Assembly: GCA_946407015.1 (NCBI GenBank)
Contig: CAMJML010000001.1
Span: forward strand, 1 to 64,000
Origin: an uncultured Selenomonadales bacterium
Lineage (GTDB): Bacteria > Bacillota > Negativicutes > DSM-1736 > Dendrosporobacteraceae
Length of the DNA stretch: 64,000 nt
Reading direction: 5' to 3'
Numbering within the stretch: position 1 is the stretch's first letter; every line of letters begins with the position of its first letter. Below the pieces are notes generated by a model. The model had not been told where the DNA came from. It saw only the letters and a list, made by a program, of their open reading frames with translations, and made no database searches. A program made the translations under genes and the position numbers. Positions 7,756-15,800 of the stretch are shown here, one piece after another.

Positions 7756-9036
7756 ATGCGGTCAAAAAAAGTGGCCAATCGAGTGTTGGCGGTGGTGGGG
7801 GTACTTTTTGCCGCTGCGGCAGTGCTGAAATACCGGTATCCCGCTCATACGCTGATCACCTGGCTTTACGTTTGTCTTGAAGCCGCCCTGATCGGGGGAA
7901 TTGCGGACTGGTTTGCCGTTACAGCCTTATTTGACCGGCCCTTAGGCATTGGCTGGCATACCGAACTCATTCCCCGCAACCGCGAGCGGATTGCCGAAGC
8001 GCTAACCGAAGCGGTTGAACAGGATTTATTGAGTGTGGAAGCCATTCGCAAGCGGATTGCTGATGTTTCGTTTGTCGCCATGTTCATCCATTGGGTTGAG
8101 CAGCAAGGCGGCAGAGAGTTCTTAGGCCGCGAATTTTTCCGGCATGGCGGAGTGGCCTGGGCTGAAAGAAATAATAAGGACCTGGTGGCTTTTTTAAATC
8201 AACTAATCAAAAGCAATGCCCGCGATGTTGAACTGGCGCCTCAGTTCGGCGCATTTATCCGCAGGCTGCTGGAAAACGGCAAAGCCGAAAAACTGGTGGA
8301 ATTTATTCTGGAAGAATTGATTGCCCTGGTAGAAAAGCCGTCCTTTCGCCAAAGCGTTTTTCATTATATGGAAGATATTAAACACAAAAAGGCCCGGTCT
8401 CTGTTGGAAAAAGCCATTGTCTGGCTGGGTGAGCAGACCGACAGTATCAATATCGAGGAAGCGGCCGAGGCTTTATGTGATGAACTATCGGTGTTATTAA
8501 AGGATTTAAGCGACCCGGAGCATTTGGTCAGACGCTGGCTGCGCGAAAAGCTGTGTGAAGTCGTAGCAAATCTGGAGGGCAATAGCGCTTGGCGGGAGGC
8601 GATTGAGAATTGGAAAGAAGCTTTATTGGACGAGCTGAAGCTGACCAAGCCGTTGACGGCTGTTGTCGATCAAACGGCCAGTGAATCTTTTGAATCGGCC
8701 AGTACCTGGGTTGCTAAACAAGCCAACCTTTATTGGACTGTTTTTAAAGAGGATCAGGCCCTGCAAATATGGTTTGAAGCCAAACTGAAATACACGGTAT
8801 ATCGCCTGGTGAAGAAAGAGCACCATCTGATCGGCCGGGTCGTAAAATCGGTCTTAGGCCATTTTTCGAATAGTGATCTTAGCCAGTTTGTGGAGGTAAA
8901 GGCCGGGAACGATTTGCAGTGGATTCGAATTAATGGCTCGATTGTGGGCGGAATTGTCGGCATGCTGCTTTATGGCTTTCTTCAAGGTGTTTATGAGCCG
9001 TATGTTTTGCCCATTATTCGCAGCTGGATTGGCTGA
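7756..9036 (+). CDS. DUF445 family membrane protein, copy 2
   Basis: A second DUF445 protein of about 426 residues, with GGIADWFAVTALFDRPLG and IPRNRERI near residues 41-77 and the C-terminal RINGSIVGGIVGMLLYG. It aligns with the preceding gene over the whole length but is diverged (the middle parts are quite different), so the duplication is old. ATG 7756 is preferred because AGGTGA (7745-7750) stands 5 bases before; GTG 7747 is an in-frame alternative. The pair may form a hetero-oligomer, which is inference only. Its stop is 5 bases from the 3' end of a ynfA remnant on the other strand. Confidence 0.85.
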   Translation: MRSKKVANRVLAVVGVLFAAAAVLKYRYPAHTLITWLYVCLEAALIGGIADWFAVTALFDRPLGIGWHTELIPRNRERIAEALTEAVEQDLLSVEAIRKRIADVSFVAMFIHWVEQQGGREFLGREFFRHGGVAWAERNNKDLVAFLNQLIKSNARDVELAPQFGAFIRRLLENGKAEKLVEFILEELIALVEKPSFRQSVFHYMEDIKHKKARSLLEKAIVWLGEQTDSINIEEAAEALCDELSVLLKDLSDPEHLVRRWLREKLCEVVANLEGNSAWREAIENWKEALLDELKLTKPLTAVVDQTASESFESASTWVAKQANLYWTVFKEDQALQIWFEAKLKYTVYRLVKKEHHLIGRVVKSVLGHFSNSDLSQFVEVKAGNDLQWIRINGSIVGGIVGMLLYGFLQGVYEPYVLPIIRSWIG

Positions 9037-9041
9037 AAGGC

Positions 9042-9298
9042 TTAGCTGCGCGGCCAGTACATGATGATGAGTACGCCGATTGCGGCAATGGCGGCACCGA
9101 TCAGATCGAATTTGCCGGGCGTGACCTTATCCACAAGCCAGCCCCAGCCCAGGGACATTAAAGATGCCTCCGTAGGCGGCATAAATCCGGCCGAAATTGG
9201 CTGGCTGGAGCGTGGGAACTTCGCTTACCACAGCGTTTGCAATCATGCCAAACGGCTGCACCAGGATTTGCCAGACTGGCTATTCTGCCAAAGAGCAT
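9042..9298 (-). pseudogene. broken ynfA (UPF0060 membrane protein)
   Basis: Read on the minus strand, this stretch encodes pieces of a YnfA-type four-helix membrane protein in different frames. One frame gives PVWQILVQPFGM then PTLQPANFGRIYAAYGGIF, the hallmark block of the family; it is preceded by an in-frame TAG. After GGIF the frame breaks, and the rest (SLGWGWLVDKVTPGKFD, then IIMYWPRS and a TAA at 9042-9044) continues in another frame. The part between the first and third helices is shortened by a deletion. The typical protein has about 107 residues; no single frame gives more than a third of it. The gene is therefore dead. The plus-strand frame at 9061-9333 and the minus frame at 9158-9502 are shadows of it. 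Confidence 0.75.
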
Positions 9299-9368
9299 AT
9301 AGTTTTTTGCTTCTTGTAAATAATAAAGGATGACCGGAGTCATTTTTATTATTATGGAGGTGAACCGT

Positions 9369-9536
9369 ATGCATTGGTTGATCCGTCCGGCTATCGGCTG
9401 GGGTGCGTGGCTGCTGTTGCACAGTGTTGTGGTTCCTGCCGTGTATGCCATCGGCAAATGTTCCGGCAAAAAGGAAGGCTGCAAAGTGAAAAAGCTGGCC
9501 AAGGAGCGCTTAGAAGCTTTAGAAACAGCGGAATAA
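9369..9536 (+). CDS. 55-residue membrane miniprotein
   Basis: ATG 9369 has GGAGGTGA (9356-9363) 5 bases upstream, so this start is preferred over 9330. The product has one hydrophobic helix (about residues 4-25, LIRPAIGWGAWLLLHSVVVP), then a short CSGKKEGC loop with two cysteines six residues apart and a strongly charged, probably helical tail (KVKKLAKERLEALETAE). I do not recognise the family. The two cysteines could form a disulfide or bind a metal. It stands alone, upstream of a terminator. Confidence 0.6.
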   Translation: MHWLIRPAIGWGAWLLLHSVVVPAVYAIGKCSGKKEGCKVKKLAKERLEALETAE

Positions 9537-9594
9537 GAAGGTTCTGAGGTTCAATAGCCAACTTTTTTGTTAGCGAAAGGCTATCTGGTTATAG

Positions 9595-9636
9595 AAAAAA
9601 GGTCTACGTTTTAAACGTAGGCCTTTTTCGTTTTTT
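9595..9636 (+). terminator. terminator
   Basis: GGTCTACG / CGTAGGCC stem (with one G-T pair) around ttttaaa, flanked by an A-run and followed by TTTTTCGTTTTTT; it may act in both directions. Confidence 0.85.
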
Positions 9637-9768
9637 ATTTAACAGGGTAATTCTTTTTTCGATAAAAATTATGCAATCCAAACAGGAATATCGTCAATTT
9701 AAAGAAAAATATATACGTAAACTAGCAAAAATAGGATGATAAGTCCTTCATGATGAGAGGTGAGCCGA

Positions 9769-10347
9769 ATGCGTGCCAGTTTTACGGCCTTTGATTTTGA
9801 AACAGCGAATTCACAAAGCCATAGTGCATGCCAATTAGGGATTGCCGTGGTGGATCAGGGCATTATTGTTGAAAAAAAATCCTGGCTGATCAAGCCGCCG
9901 AGCAAACTTTTTACTTTTTCCGAATTGCATGGCATTACCTATCAGATGGTCAAAGATCAGCCCGAATTTCCGGCCGTTTGGTCTGAGGCCAAACGATATA
10001 TTGAACAGCAGATCATCGTGGCTCATAATGTCGACTTTGATTTAGCTGTTTTGGTTGAGACGCTGTCTTTTTACCATTTGCCTGTTCCAAAAATTTATGC
10101 GATTGACTCCCTGGAGACGGCCCGAAAAGCCTGGCCCAACCTGCCCAATCACAAGCTTTCTACCGTGGCGGCCCATCTGAACCTCAAGCTGAACCATCAT
10201 GATGCCTTGAGCGATGCGGAGGTTTGCGCCCAAATTATTTTACGGGCCGGGTTTGAATATATTGAAATCAACCGGACCATTCAACCGGTTATACCGGCAA
10301 CAATTGATCTGTTCAGCGGTGGTTTTGAACAGGACGGAACAGGCTGA
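9769..10347 (+). CDS. 3'-5' exonuclease, DnaQ-like DEDDh family
   Basis: A 192-residue single-domain exonuclease of the DnaQ/RNase T superfamily. The DEDDh residues are visible: FDFET (Exo I, about D8 and E10), then HNVDFD (Exo II) and HHDALSDAEVC (Exo III, with the catalytic His five residues before Asp). LHGIT is the usual spacer motif. This size fits proofreading-type or stand-alone exonucleases such as the Firmicute PolC-epsilon-like proteins. GAGAGGTGA (9755-9763) supports ATG 9769; GTG 9760 overlaps that site. It is monocistronic, followed by a long inverted repeat. The DNA or RNA substrate cannot be told from sequence. Confidence 0.88.
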   Translation: MRASFTAFDFETANSQSHSACQLGIAVVDQGIIVEKKSWLIKPPSKLFTFSELHGITYQMVKDQPEFPAVWSEAKRYIEQQIIVAHNVDFDLAVLVETLSFYHLPVPKIYAIDSLETARKAWPNLPNHKLSTVAAHLNLKLNHHDALSDAEVCAQIILRAGFEYIEINRTIQPVIPATIDLFSGGFEQDGTG

Positions 10348-10425
10348 GCCTGATCCTATACCAGGGCAGTTTCCCTGAAATGCCGGCAATGTAGCCTGTA
10401 CAGTCGATTTCACTGCACAAGCTGC

Positions 10426-10477
10426 AAAACCAATTGATCCTGCTGTTAAAGAAAAAACAGCAGGATCAATTGGTTTT
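10426..10477. terminator. 22-bp perfect inverted repeat, likely terminator
   Basis: The arms 10426-10447 and 10456-10477 are perfect complements of 22 bp with an 8-base A-rich loop. It lies about 80 bases after the exonuclease gene. The outer ends are AAAAC and GTTTT, giving a short T-run after the stem, so transcription should end here. Confidence 0.7.
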
Positions 10478-10528
10478 GCTTTGCCAGATATAACCAGGGA
10501 GATTCTGCACATTATTTCACTTTTGAAC

Positions 10529-10557
10529 TTGTCAAATCTGCTAAGAAATAGTATAAT
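10529..10557 (+). promoter_or_regulatory. sigma-A type promoter
   Basis: TTGTCA (10529-10534), 17 bases, TATAAT (10552-10557). It precedes the unknown Cys-containing gene by about 160 bases and carries a Fur-type box just downstream, so the start point should fall near 10564. Confidence 0.75.
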
Positions 10558-10569
10558 GAAAAAAGAAAT

Positions 10570-10584
10570 TGATAATCATTATCA
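10570..10584 (+). promoter_or_regulatory. Fur box (perfect 7-1-7)
   Basis: TGATAATCATTATCA is an exact match to the 7-1-7 palindrome known for Bacillus-type Fur (TGATAATNATTATCA). It sits at about +6 to +20 of the promoter at 10529-10557, where a bound repressor would block transcription. PerR and Zur boxes are related, but the sequence fits Fur best. Confidence 0.75.
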
Positions 10585-10715
10585 TGAAAGCTTAACATAA
10601 GTTTAACGTAACGATAATGTTTGAACGGCTGAAATGAGGTATAGTAATCGTAGCGGCGTGTGTGATGGCATTAGGCCCAGACCGCAATCTTGCTTGGATA
10701 GAAGGTGAAGAAGAG

Positions 10716-11576
10716 ATGTTACAAATGCAGATGAATTCTATAATAACTCCATATTTGCGTAAAAATGTCTGTTCTTTACCAAGCACCCAAATGCGCGGAT
10801 TGAAGGTAAGCCGCACGGCGTTTTTGCTTGCCCAGCTTGAACGGAAAATGGAGCAGCATGAACTTAAGGTTGCCACTACAGTGGATTGCTGCCTTGAGAA
10901 AATACAGGCTTGCATTAAGGTGTTTAGCCAGCAGCAAAAAAAAGAATGTGCTTGTAAGCTTGAACAATGGCTGACTGCGAAGGACTCAACCAGCGCTCAG
11001 CCGGTGCTTACGACGTTGTTGAATGAGCAGCAACTTCAGGAACTCGAAACAGAACTGAAGCAGCTGGTTCAGCAGCAGTTGCATGATTTCTTTGGACTTA
11101 AATCGGTGGAGATTGCTGCTTTGCATGCGCATGCTGTCGACCAATCCGGCACGGCTTGTTTGGTACAGGCTATGGAAGAATGCCGCCGGACACTTGGCGT
11201 AACGAATACCATGCTGGCAGCCGGCAATAAAGTCTGGCAGAAGAGTGTGGAACATTGCAAGTTTGCCCGGCCGATTACGAAACTTTTAGGAAAGACCGAA
11301 TTGGCTACCGTCTATCTGGATCTGGTGGATTGCAATGTGAAGCGGCAGCAAGCCGATATTCAGCAGCAATTGACCAAAAGGCTAAACGGCATTATTGATA
11401 ACAGCTGCAAGCGCTTGTACAATCTTTTTCAGACAGCGATTGCGCAAAGTTTTTATCAACTTTATGATGATATTTTTGCCAAACAATTTATTCAGCAAAA
11501 AAAAATTTTGCTGGTACAATTAAAAACAAAGCACTTATCTTATTCCTCTCCTTGCTTCACAAAACAAGCCGGTTAA
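10716..11576 (+). CDS. Cys-containing helical protein of unknown function, likely Fur-regulated
   Basis: A 286-residue protein that I do not recognise. ATG 10716 is chosen because GAAGGTGA (10701-10708) stands 7 bases before it; the longer frame from GTG 10662 has no site. The sequence is almost all helical and glutamine-rich (QQLQELETELKQLVQQQL, TKRLNGIIDNSCKRLYNL) and carries about a dozen cysteines, some clustered (DCCLEKIQAC near residue 57, ECACKL near 79). There is no signal peptide or membrane helix, so it should be cytoplasmic. The promoter with its perfect Fur box suggests it is made when iron is short. A role in metal or heme handling is possible but is inference; no known iron gene is adjacent. 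Confidence 0.7.
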   Translation: MLQMQMNSIITPYLRKNVCSLPSTQMRGLKVSRTAFLLAQLERKMEQHELKVATTVDCCLEKIQACIKVFSQQQKKECACKLEQWLTAKDSTSAQPVLTTLLNEQQLQELETELKQLVQQQLHDFFGLKSVEIAALHAHAVDQSGTACLVQAMEECRRTLGVTNTMLAAGNKVWQKSVEHCKFARPITKLLGKTELATVYLDLVDCNVKRQQADIQQQLTKRLNGIIDNSCKRLYNLFQTAIAQSFYQLYDDIFAKQFIQQKKILLVQLKTKHLSYSSPCFTKQAG

Positions 11577-11601
11577 CAGCGATTAACCGGTTTGTTTTTT
11601 T
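11563..11601 (+). terminator. terminator of the Cys-containing gene
   Basis: ACAAGCCGGTTAA / TTAACCGGTTTGT hairpin with a 6-base loop and a T7 tail; the stop codon lies inside the left arm. Confidence 0.85.
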
Positions 11602-11838
11602 CAGGGGTTTTAGTTCAATCACGGAGTGCAAACTGTACTAACGTGGCGAAGTGTTTTTCTTTCACGGGGAAGGGCAGAGAATGAGTCTTTTTATCGATTA
11701 GAATTACAGCGGCAGTACTGCAGAGCAGTGCCAGCCGCTGTTTATTTGTTTGTTTAAATGGTGTATAGACCTGGGTAATTTTGTCTAGAATAAGAATGTC
11801 TTAATGTAGAATAGCAGCTTGAAAGGAAGGATAGACTA

Positions 11839-12453
11839 GTGTCTATAGAAGGCGAAAACAAAGCCGGGCGGGAAGAGCGGCGTGAACTGATTGAAAATAA
11901 TCCGGTTAATAAAGGGCAGCGCCGCCGGCAGCAGGCTTTGGCGGCAATGAATGGGGAAACGGTCGAGTCACTTGATCAAATATTTCAGGCCAAGTTAAAT
12001 GCAGTACGCGCCTATGAACTCCGGCTGGCCAGAATTTCTGATCCTTACGCCAGACAAACGTTGCAAAAAATGATCCAGGATGAACGACGGCAATTGCTGA
12101 ATCTGGCAGAGCTCATTGACCTGGTTGAAGAAAGCCCCGATATGGGGCGGTTTACCCGGGCTACCCGGCAAATGAAACACCGGTTTAAGGCCGGCAATGG
12201 AAAAAATGTGGCCTATGGCTTAGGTGCGGTTGTACTGGCGGCACTGCTCATTCCTGGTGTCAAGGACGCCCTCAAGCCTGTTCTGGGTAAAATTGTGAGC
12301 GGAGTCAATGAATTGTCCGAGCAAGCACAGGGGTTGATCAGCAGTGTGAAGGAAGATATGGAAGATATGGTTGCTGAGGCCCAGTTTGAAAAATTGAAAC
12401 AGTCGATAGACAGTGAAGTTGGCGAAGAGGATTTTCCGATTGACCCCTTGTAA
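11839..12453 (+). CDS. DUF5132-like helical membrane-associated protein, ATPase operon
   Basis: A 204-residue protein with a GTG start (AAGGAAGG at 11823-11830, spacing 8). Residues 1-110 are charged and helical, with an arginine-rich start (GREERRELIENN, KGQRRRQQALAA). Then comes one hydrophobic helix (about 125-141, VAYGLGAVVLAALLIPG) followed by an amphipathic stretch (KDALKPVLGKIVSGVNELSE) and an acidic tail. The glycine/alanine helix plus GKIVSGV...SEQAQGLISSVKEDMEDMVAEA resembles the DUF5132-type proteins found beside large P-type ATPases; that link is from memory of the pattern, not from a search. It opens an operon with an 88-residue protein and the 1705-residue double ATPase, so it is probably a partner or regulator of the pump. 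Confidence 0.7.
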   Translation: MSIEGENKAGREERRELIENNPVNKGQRRRQQALAAMNGETVESLDQIFQAKLNAVRAYELRLARISDPYARQTLQKMIQDERRQLLNLAELIDLVEESPDMGRFTRATRQMKHRFKAGNGKNVAYGLGAVVLAALLIPGVKDALKPVLGKIVSGVNELSEQAQGLISSVKEDMEDMVAEAQFEKLKQSIDSEVGEEDFPIDPL

Positions 12454-12484
12454 GTTAATCCGGCTATCGTAAGGAGGAGAATTT

Positions 12485-12751
12485 GTGTCCAAGGTTCTCG
12501 AAATGGAAGAAACGAAAACCGATCAGATGATGACACTGACGACTTTATTGCGGCAAATCTTGCGGGATCTTAGAACCGCTATCGATATGACCATAGAAGT
12601 ACGCCGACAGTCTCAGCAAAATAAGAATCAAACCATTGTCTTGTGGGAAGAATTTTTGAGCAGCTTTTTTGGCTATATCAAACAAAAAAGTAAAGAAAAC
12701 AAAGACAACCTTCTGTCAGGCATATCCTTAACCCGGATGCGGTTTTTCTAA
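12485..12751 (+). CDS. 88-residue helical protein in the ATPase operon
   Basis: Starts with GTG 12485 behind a strong AAGGAGGAG site 7 bases upstream, 31 bases after the previous gene. The product is a single hydrophilic helical protein, likely a coiled coil (LTTLLRQILRDLRTAIDMTIEVRRQSQQN), with a more hydrophobic patch (LWEEFLSSFFGYIKQKS). It has no cysteine, signal or membrane helix. I do not recognise the family. The position between the DUF5132-like gene and the giant ATPase suggests a small accessory part of that system. A weak hairpin follows before the ATPase gene, so the ATPase may be read partly from the same mRNA. Confidence 0.65.
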   Translation: MSKVLEMEETKTDQMMTLTTLLRQILRDLRTAIDMTIEVRRQSQQNKNQTIVLWEEFLSSFFGYIKQKSKENKDNLLSGISLTRMRFF

Positions 12752-12772
12752 CAGGATAATGGTTGCCTAATT

Positions 12773-12804
12773 ACAGCGAGGATAACATATCCTCGTTGTT
12801 TTAT
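12773..12804 (+). terminator. hairpin between the small gene and the ATPase gene
   Basis: ACAGCGAGGATA / TATCCTCGTTGT (one G-T pair) with a 3-base loop and a TTTT tail; probably an attenuating terminator inside the operon, since the next gene starts 94 bases on. Confidence 0.6.
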
Positions 12805-12897
12805 TTCGGGCAGGTGAAGCAGGCAAGCTTTCTTTGTCCTTATGGCTGAGTTGAGCATTATTTTAATCAGGTCTACGCTATTGAAGGAGGCATTTCA

Positions 12898-15800
12898 TTG
12901 TTTGCACAAGCTACAGGCATCCAGACACGAAGTATCATTCCAGGAAGGCTGCGGATTAGTGTAGATGGGCTGAAAAGAAACAGCGGGTTTGCTACGCGCT
13001 TGAACCGGCAATTAGCGTCAGTAGACGGGGTCAAGCTGGTTGGGGTCAATGTCCTTACGGGAAGAGTGCTCATCCATTACGAGAGCGAGAAGCTAACCAC
13101 AGCGGTAATCCGGCAACATGTTCAGACAATCTGCCAGCAGCAAAAGCAGACCAAGGCTGCTGAGGCTATTAGCGCCACGCCGGTTTCCTGTGCCGGACTG
13201 AACGGTGACCATCCAGCCAAGCCTGCTGCCGTTCAGGTCAAGCAACGGCTGATGACAACGGTGTTAACAGGGGGGATTTTAGCCGGCTTAGTGATTAAGC
13301 GATTGATGATTGGCCGGTCAACCCTTTCCTCTTCCCAGCAAATCTTTAATGTTGCCGCCATGACAACCATCGTGGCCGGTTATCCGATGCTGCGCAGCGG
13401 GATTGGCAACCTGGTACGCCATAAGAAGATCAATAATGATTTGTTGTTATCCGCGGCTTCTTTGATTTTGCTGGCGATGCGGGAAAGCATTACCGGCTTG
13501 TCGGTACTATGGCTGGTGCAATTGAGCGGGCTATTTAATTTATTGATGCAAGTAAGGTCTCAGCAAGCGATTAAAGAGCTTTTGCTAGGGAAAAATGCCA
13601 AGGTGGTATGCCTAAGAGAAGGACAGCCCCAGGAAATTACGGCTGCTGAAATTCAGGTTGGCGACGAGCTGATTGTGCAGAGCGGGGAGCTGATTGCTGC
13701 AGACGGAATCATTATCAGCGGTCAGGCAACCGTGAATCAGGCTGCGCTGTGCGGTGAATTCATGCCGATCGATAAGAACCAGGGAAGCGAAGTATTAGCG
13801 GGCATGGTGGTAGCAGCCGGAGCCATTCACATTCGGGTTACCAAGGTTGGTGGCGACACGGCAGCGGCGCAAATTGTCAGGCTGGTCAATCAGGCTGTTT
13901 CCCGGGCAGATGAGCAGAAACACTCCGGCGAAATTTATTCAGCCCGGCTGGTGCCCTGGACTCTTGGACTTGCCGCCCTGCTGTTCCTGCTCACCAGGGA
14001 TTATCGCCGCAGTCTGGCTGTTTTACTGGCCGGCTGTCCGGCAGCGGTAGCATTATCCTCTCACACGACGCTGGGGATGGCGGTCGCTCAGGCGGCGCGT
14101 CAGGGGATTTTTGTCAAAGACAGCCGTTCGATTCAAGCGGCTGAACAAATCGACACGGTTATTTTTGACAAAACAGGGACGCTGACTCTAGTGCAGCCGC
14201 AGCTAACCGGCATAACCTCCTTAGCACGGCATCTGGAAGAAAACGACTTGCTTGCCTTGGCAGCCGCTGTTGAGGCGATGGCTGAGCATCCTTTGGCCAG
14301 AATGATCGGCCAGGCCGCCCAAGACAGAGGGATTGCCATCCAAGCGGCTCATAGCCGCGAGGTTTACAGCAATGGCGTCAAAGGATTAGTAGGCCAGGAT
14401 CAGGTCCTGATTGGCAGTGAACGGTTCATGGCAGAGAATTCGGTGGATATGGCTCCGGCGAAAGCCAGAGTCATGCGGTTTCAGCATTTGGGCAGCAAGG
14501 TGTTGTATGTGTCGGTGAATCAAAAGCTGGCCGGCTTATTGGGCGTGGATGACAGTTTGCGGCCGGAAAGCCAAACCGCGGTTGAAGGCATCCGGGCTGC
14601 CGGCATCACCGACATTGGGGTTTTGACCGGCGATACGGCCGACAGTGCCAATGTAATTGCAAAACAATTAGGGTTAGAAAAAATCTGGAGCAATATGCTG
14701 CCTGAAGATAAACTCCGGGTCATTGTTGAGCTGCAGCAAAGTGGTAAAAAAGTAGCCATGATCGGTGATGGGATCAACGACTCACCCGCCATGTCGGCCG
14801 CTCAGGTTGGGATTGCCATGGGGAATGTCGGGGCCGGGTTAGCCGTCCAGGCTGCCGATATGGTGATTTGCGGCGATGATTTACGTAAAGTACCTGAAAT
14901 GTTAGAGCTTAGCCGAAGCACTATGCAAGTATTGCGCCAAAATCTGGCTTTTGCCGCCGGCAGCAGTGTGATTGGTATTGGCCTGGCGGCCATGCAGGTG
15001 ATTTCACCGATATCGGCAGCCCTGCTGCTGAACTTCAGCACGTTTGGGGTCTTGTTTAATTCATCCCGGCTGCTCAAGACCGACCGGTCTAACAGGGCTA
15101 AAAAACCGGTTTACCGGCAGCCTTCACTCGATTTGCAGCAATTTGCACAAACACCACCGGCCGCTCAGCGGGTGTCTCCGGATCATGTGGCGACATTGCC
15201 AATGGGCAAATACCAGGCTCCGGAGACTGGCCAACCCGACCGCGGAAAGCTTTGGCATGCGTTATCGCCGGCAACGATTTTAGAGCGTCTGGAAAGTCCG
15301 GCTCATTATGGTCTTAGTGAACAATCGGCCAAGGAGCGATGTAAGCAGTACGGACTGAATCTTATGACAGAGGCTCCTAAAACATCCTTTTGGCGGCTGT
15401 TTGGAGATCAGTTCAAAGATTTTATGGTTAAAGTACTCATTGGTGCCACCGGATTATCGTTCTTCTTGGGCGAGGTTCGTGATGCCCTGCTGACTTCCGG
15501 AATTATTATTGTCAATGCCTTGTTGGGCGCCTATCAGGAAAGCAAAGCCGAGCAATCGCTGGATTCGATGAAAAAGATGACAGCGCCTCTTGCCAAAGTC
15601 ATTCGCAATGGCCGGCTGCAATGCCTGAAAGCTGAATATCTGGTCCCGGGAGATTTGATTGTGCTGGAAGCGGGAGACCGGATTCCGGCGGATGCCCGGC
15701 TGGTTAAAACCAGCCAGTTTGAGGTTGAAGAGGCTTCTTTGACAGGCGAAGCATTACCGGCTAAGAAGAATCATCAATTTGTCGGTCAGGATCAAACCCC

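Noticed and set aside
9061-9333. 90-codon plus-strand frame
   Set aside because: Antisense shadow of the ynfA remnant; product has no coherent structure and no ribosome site.
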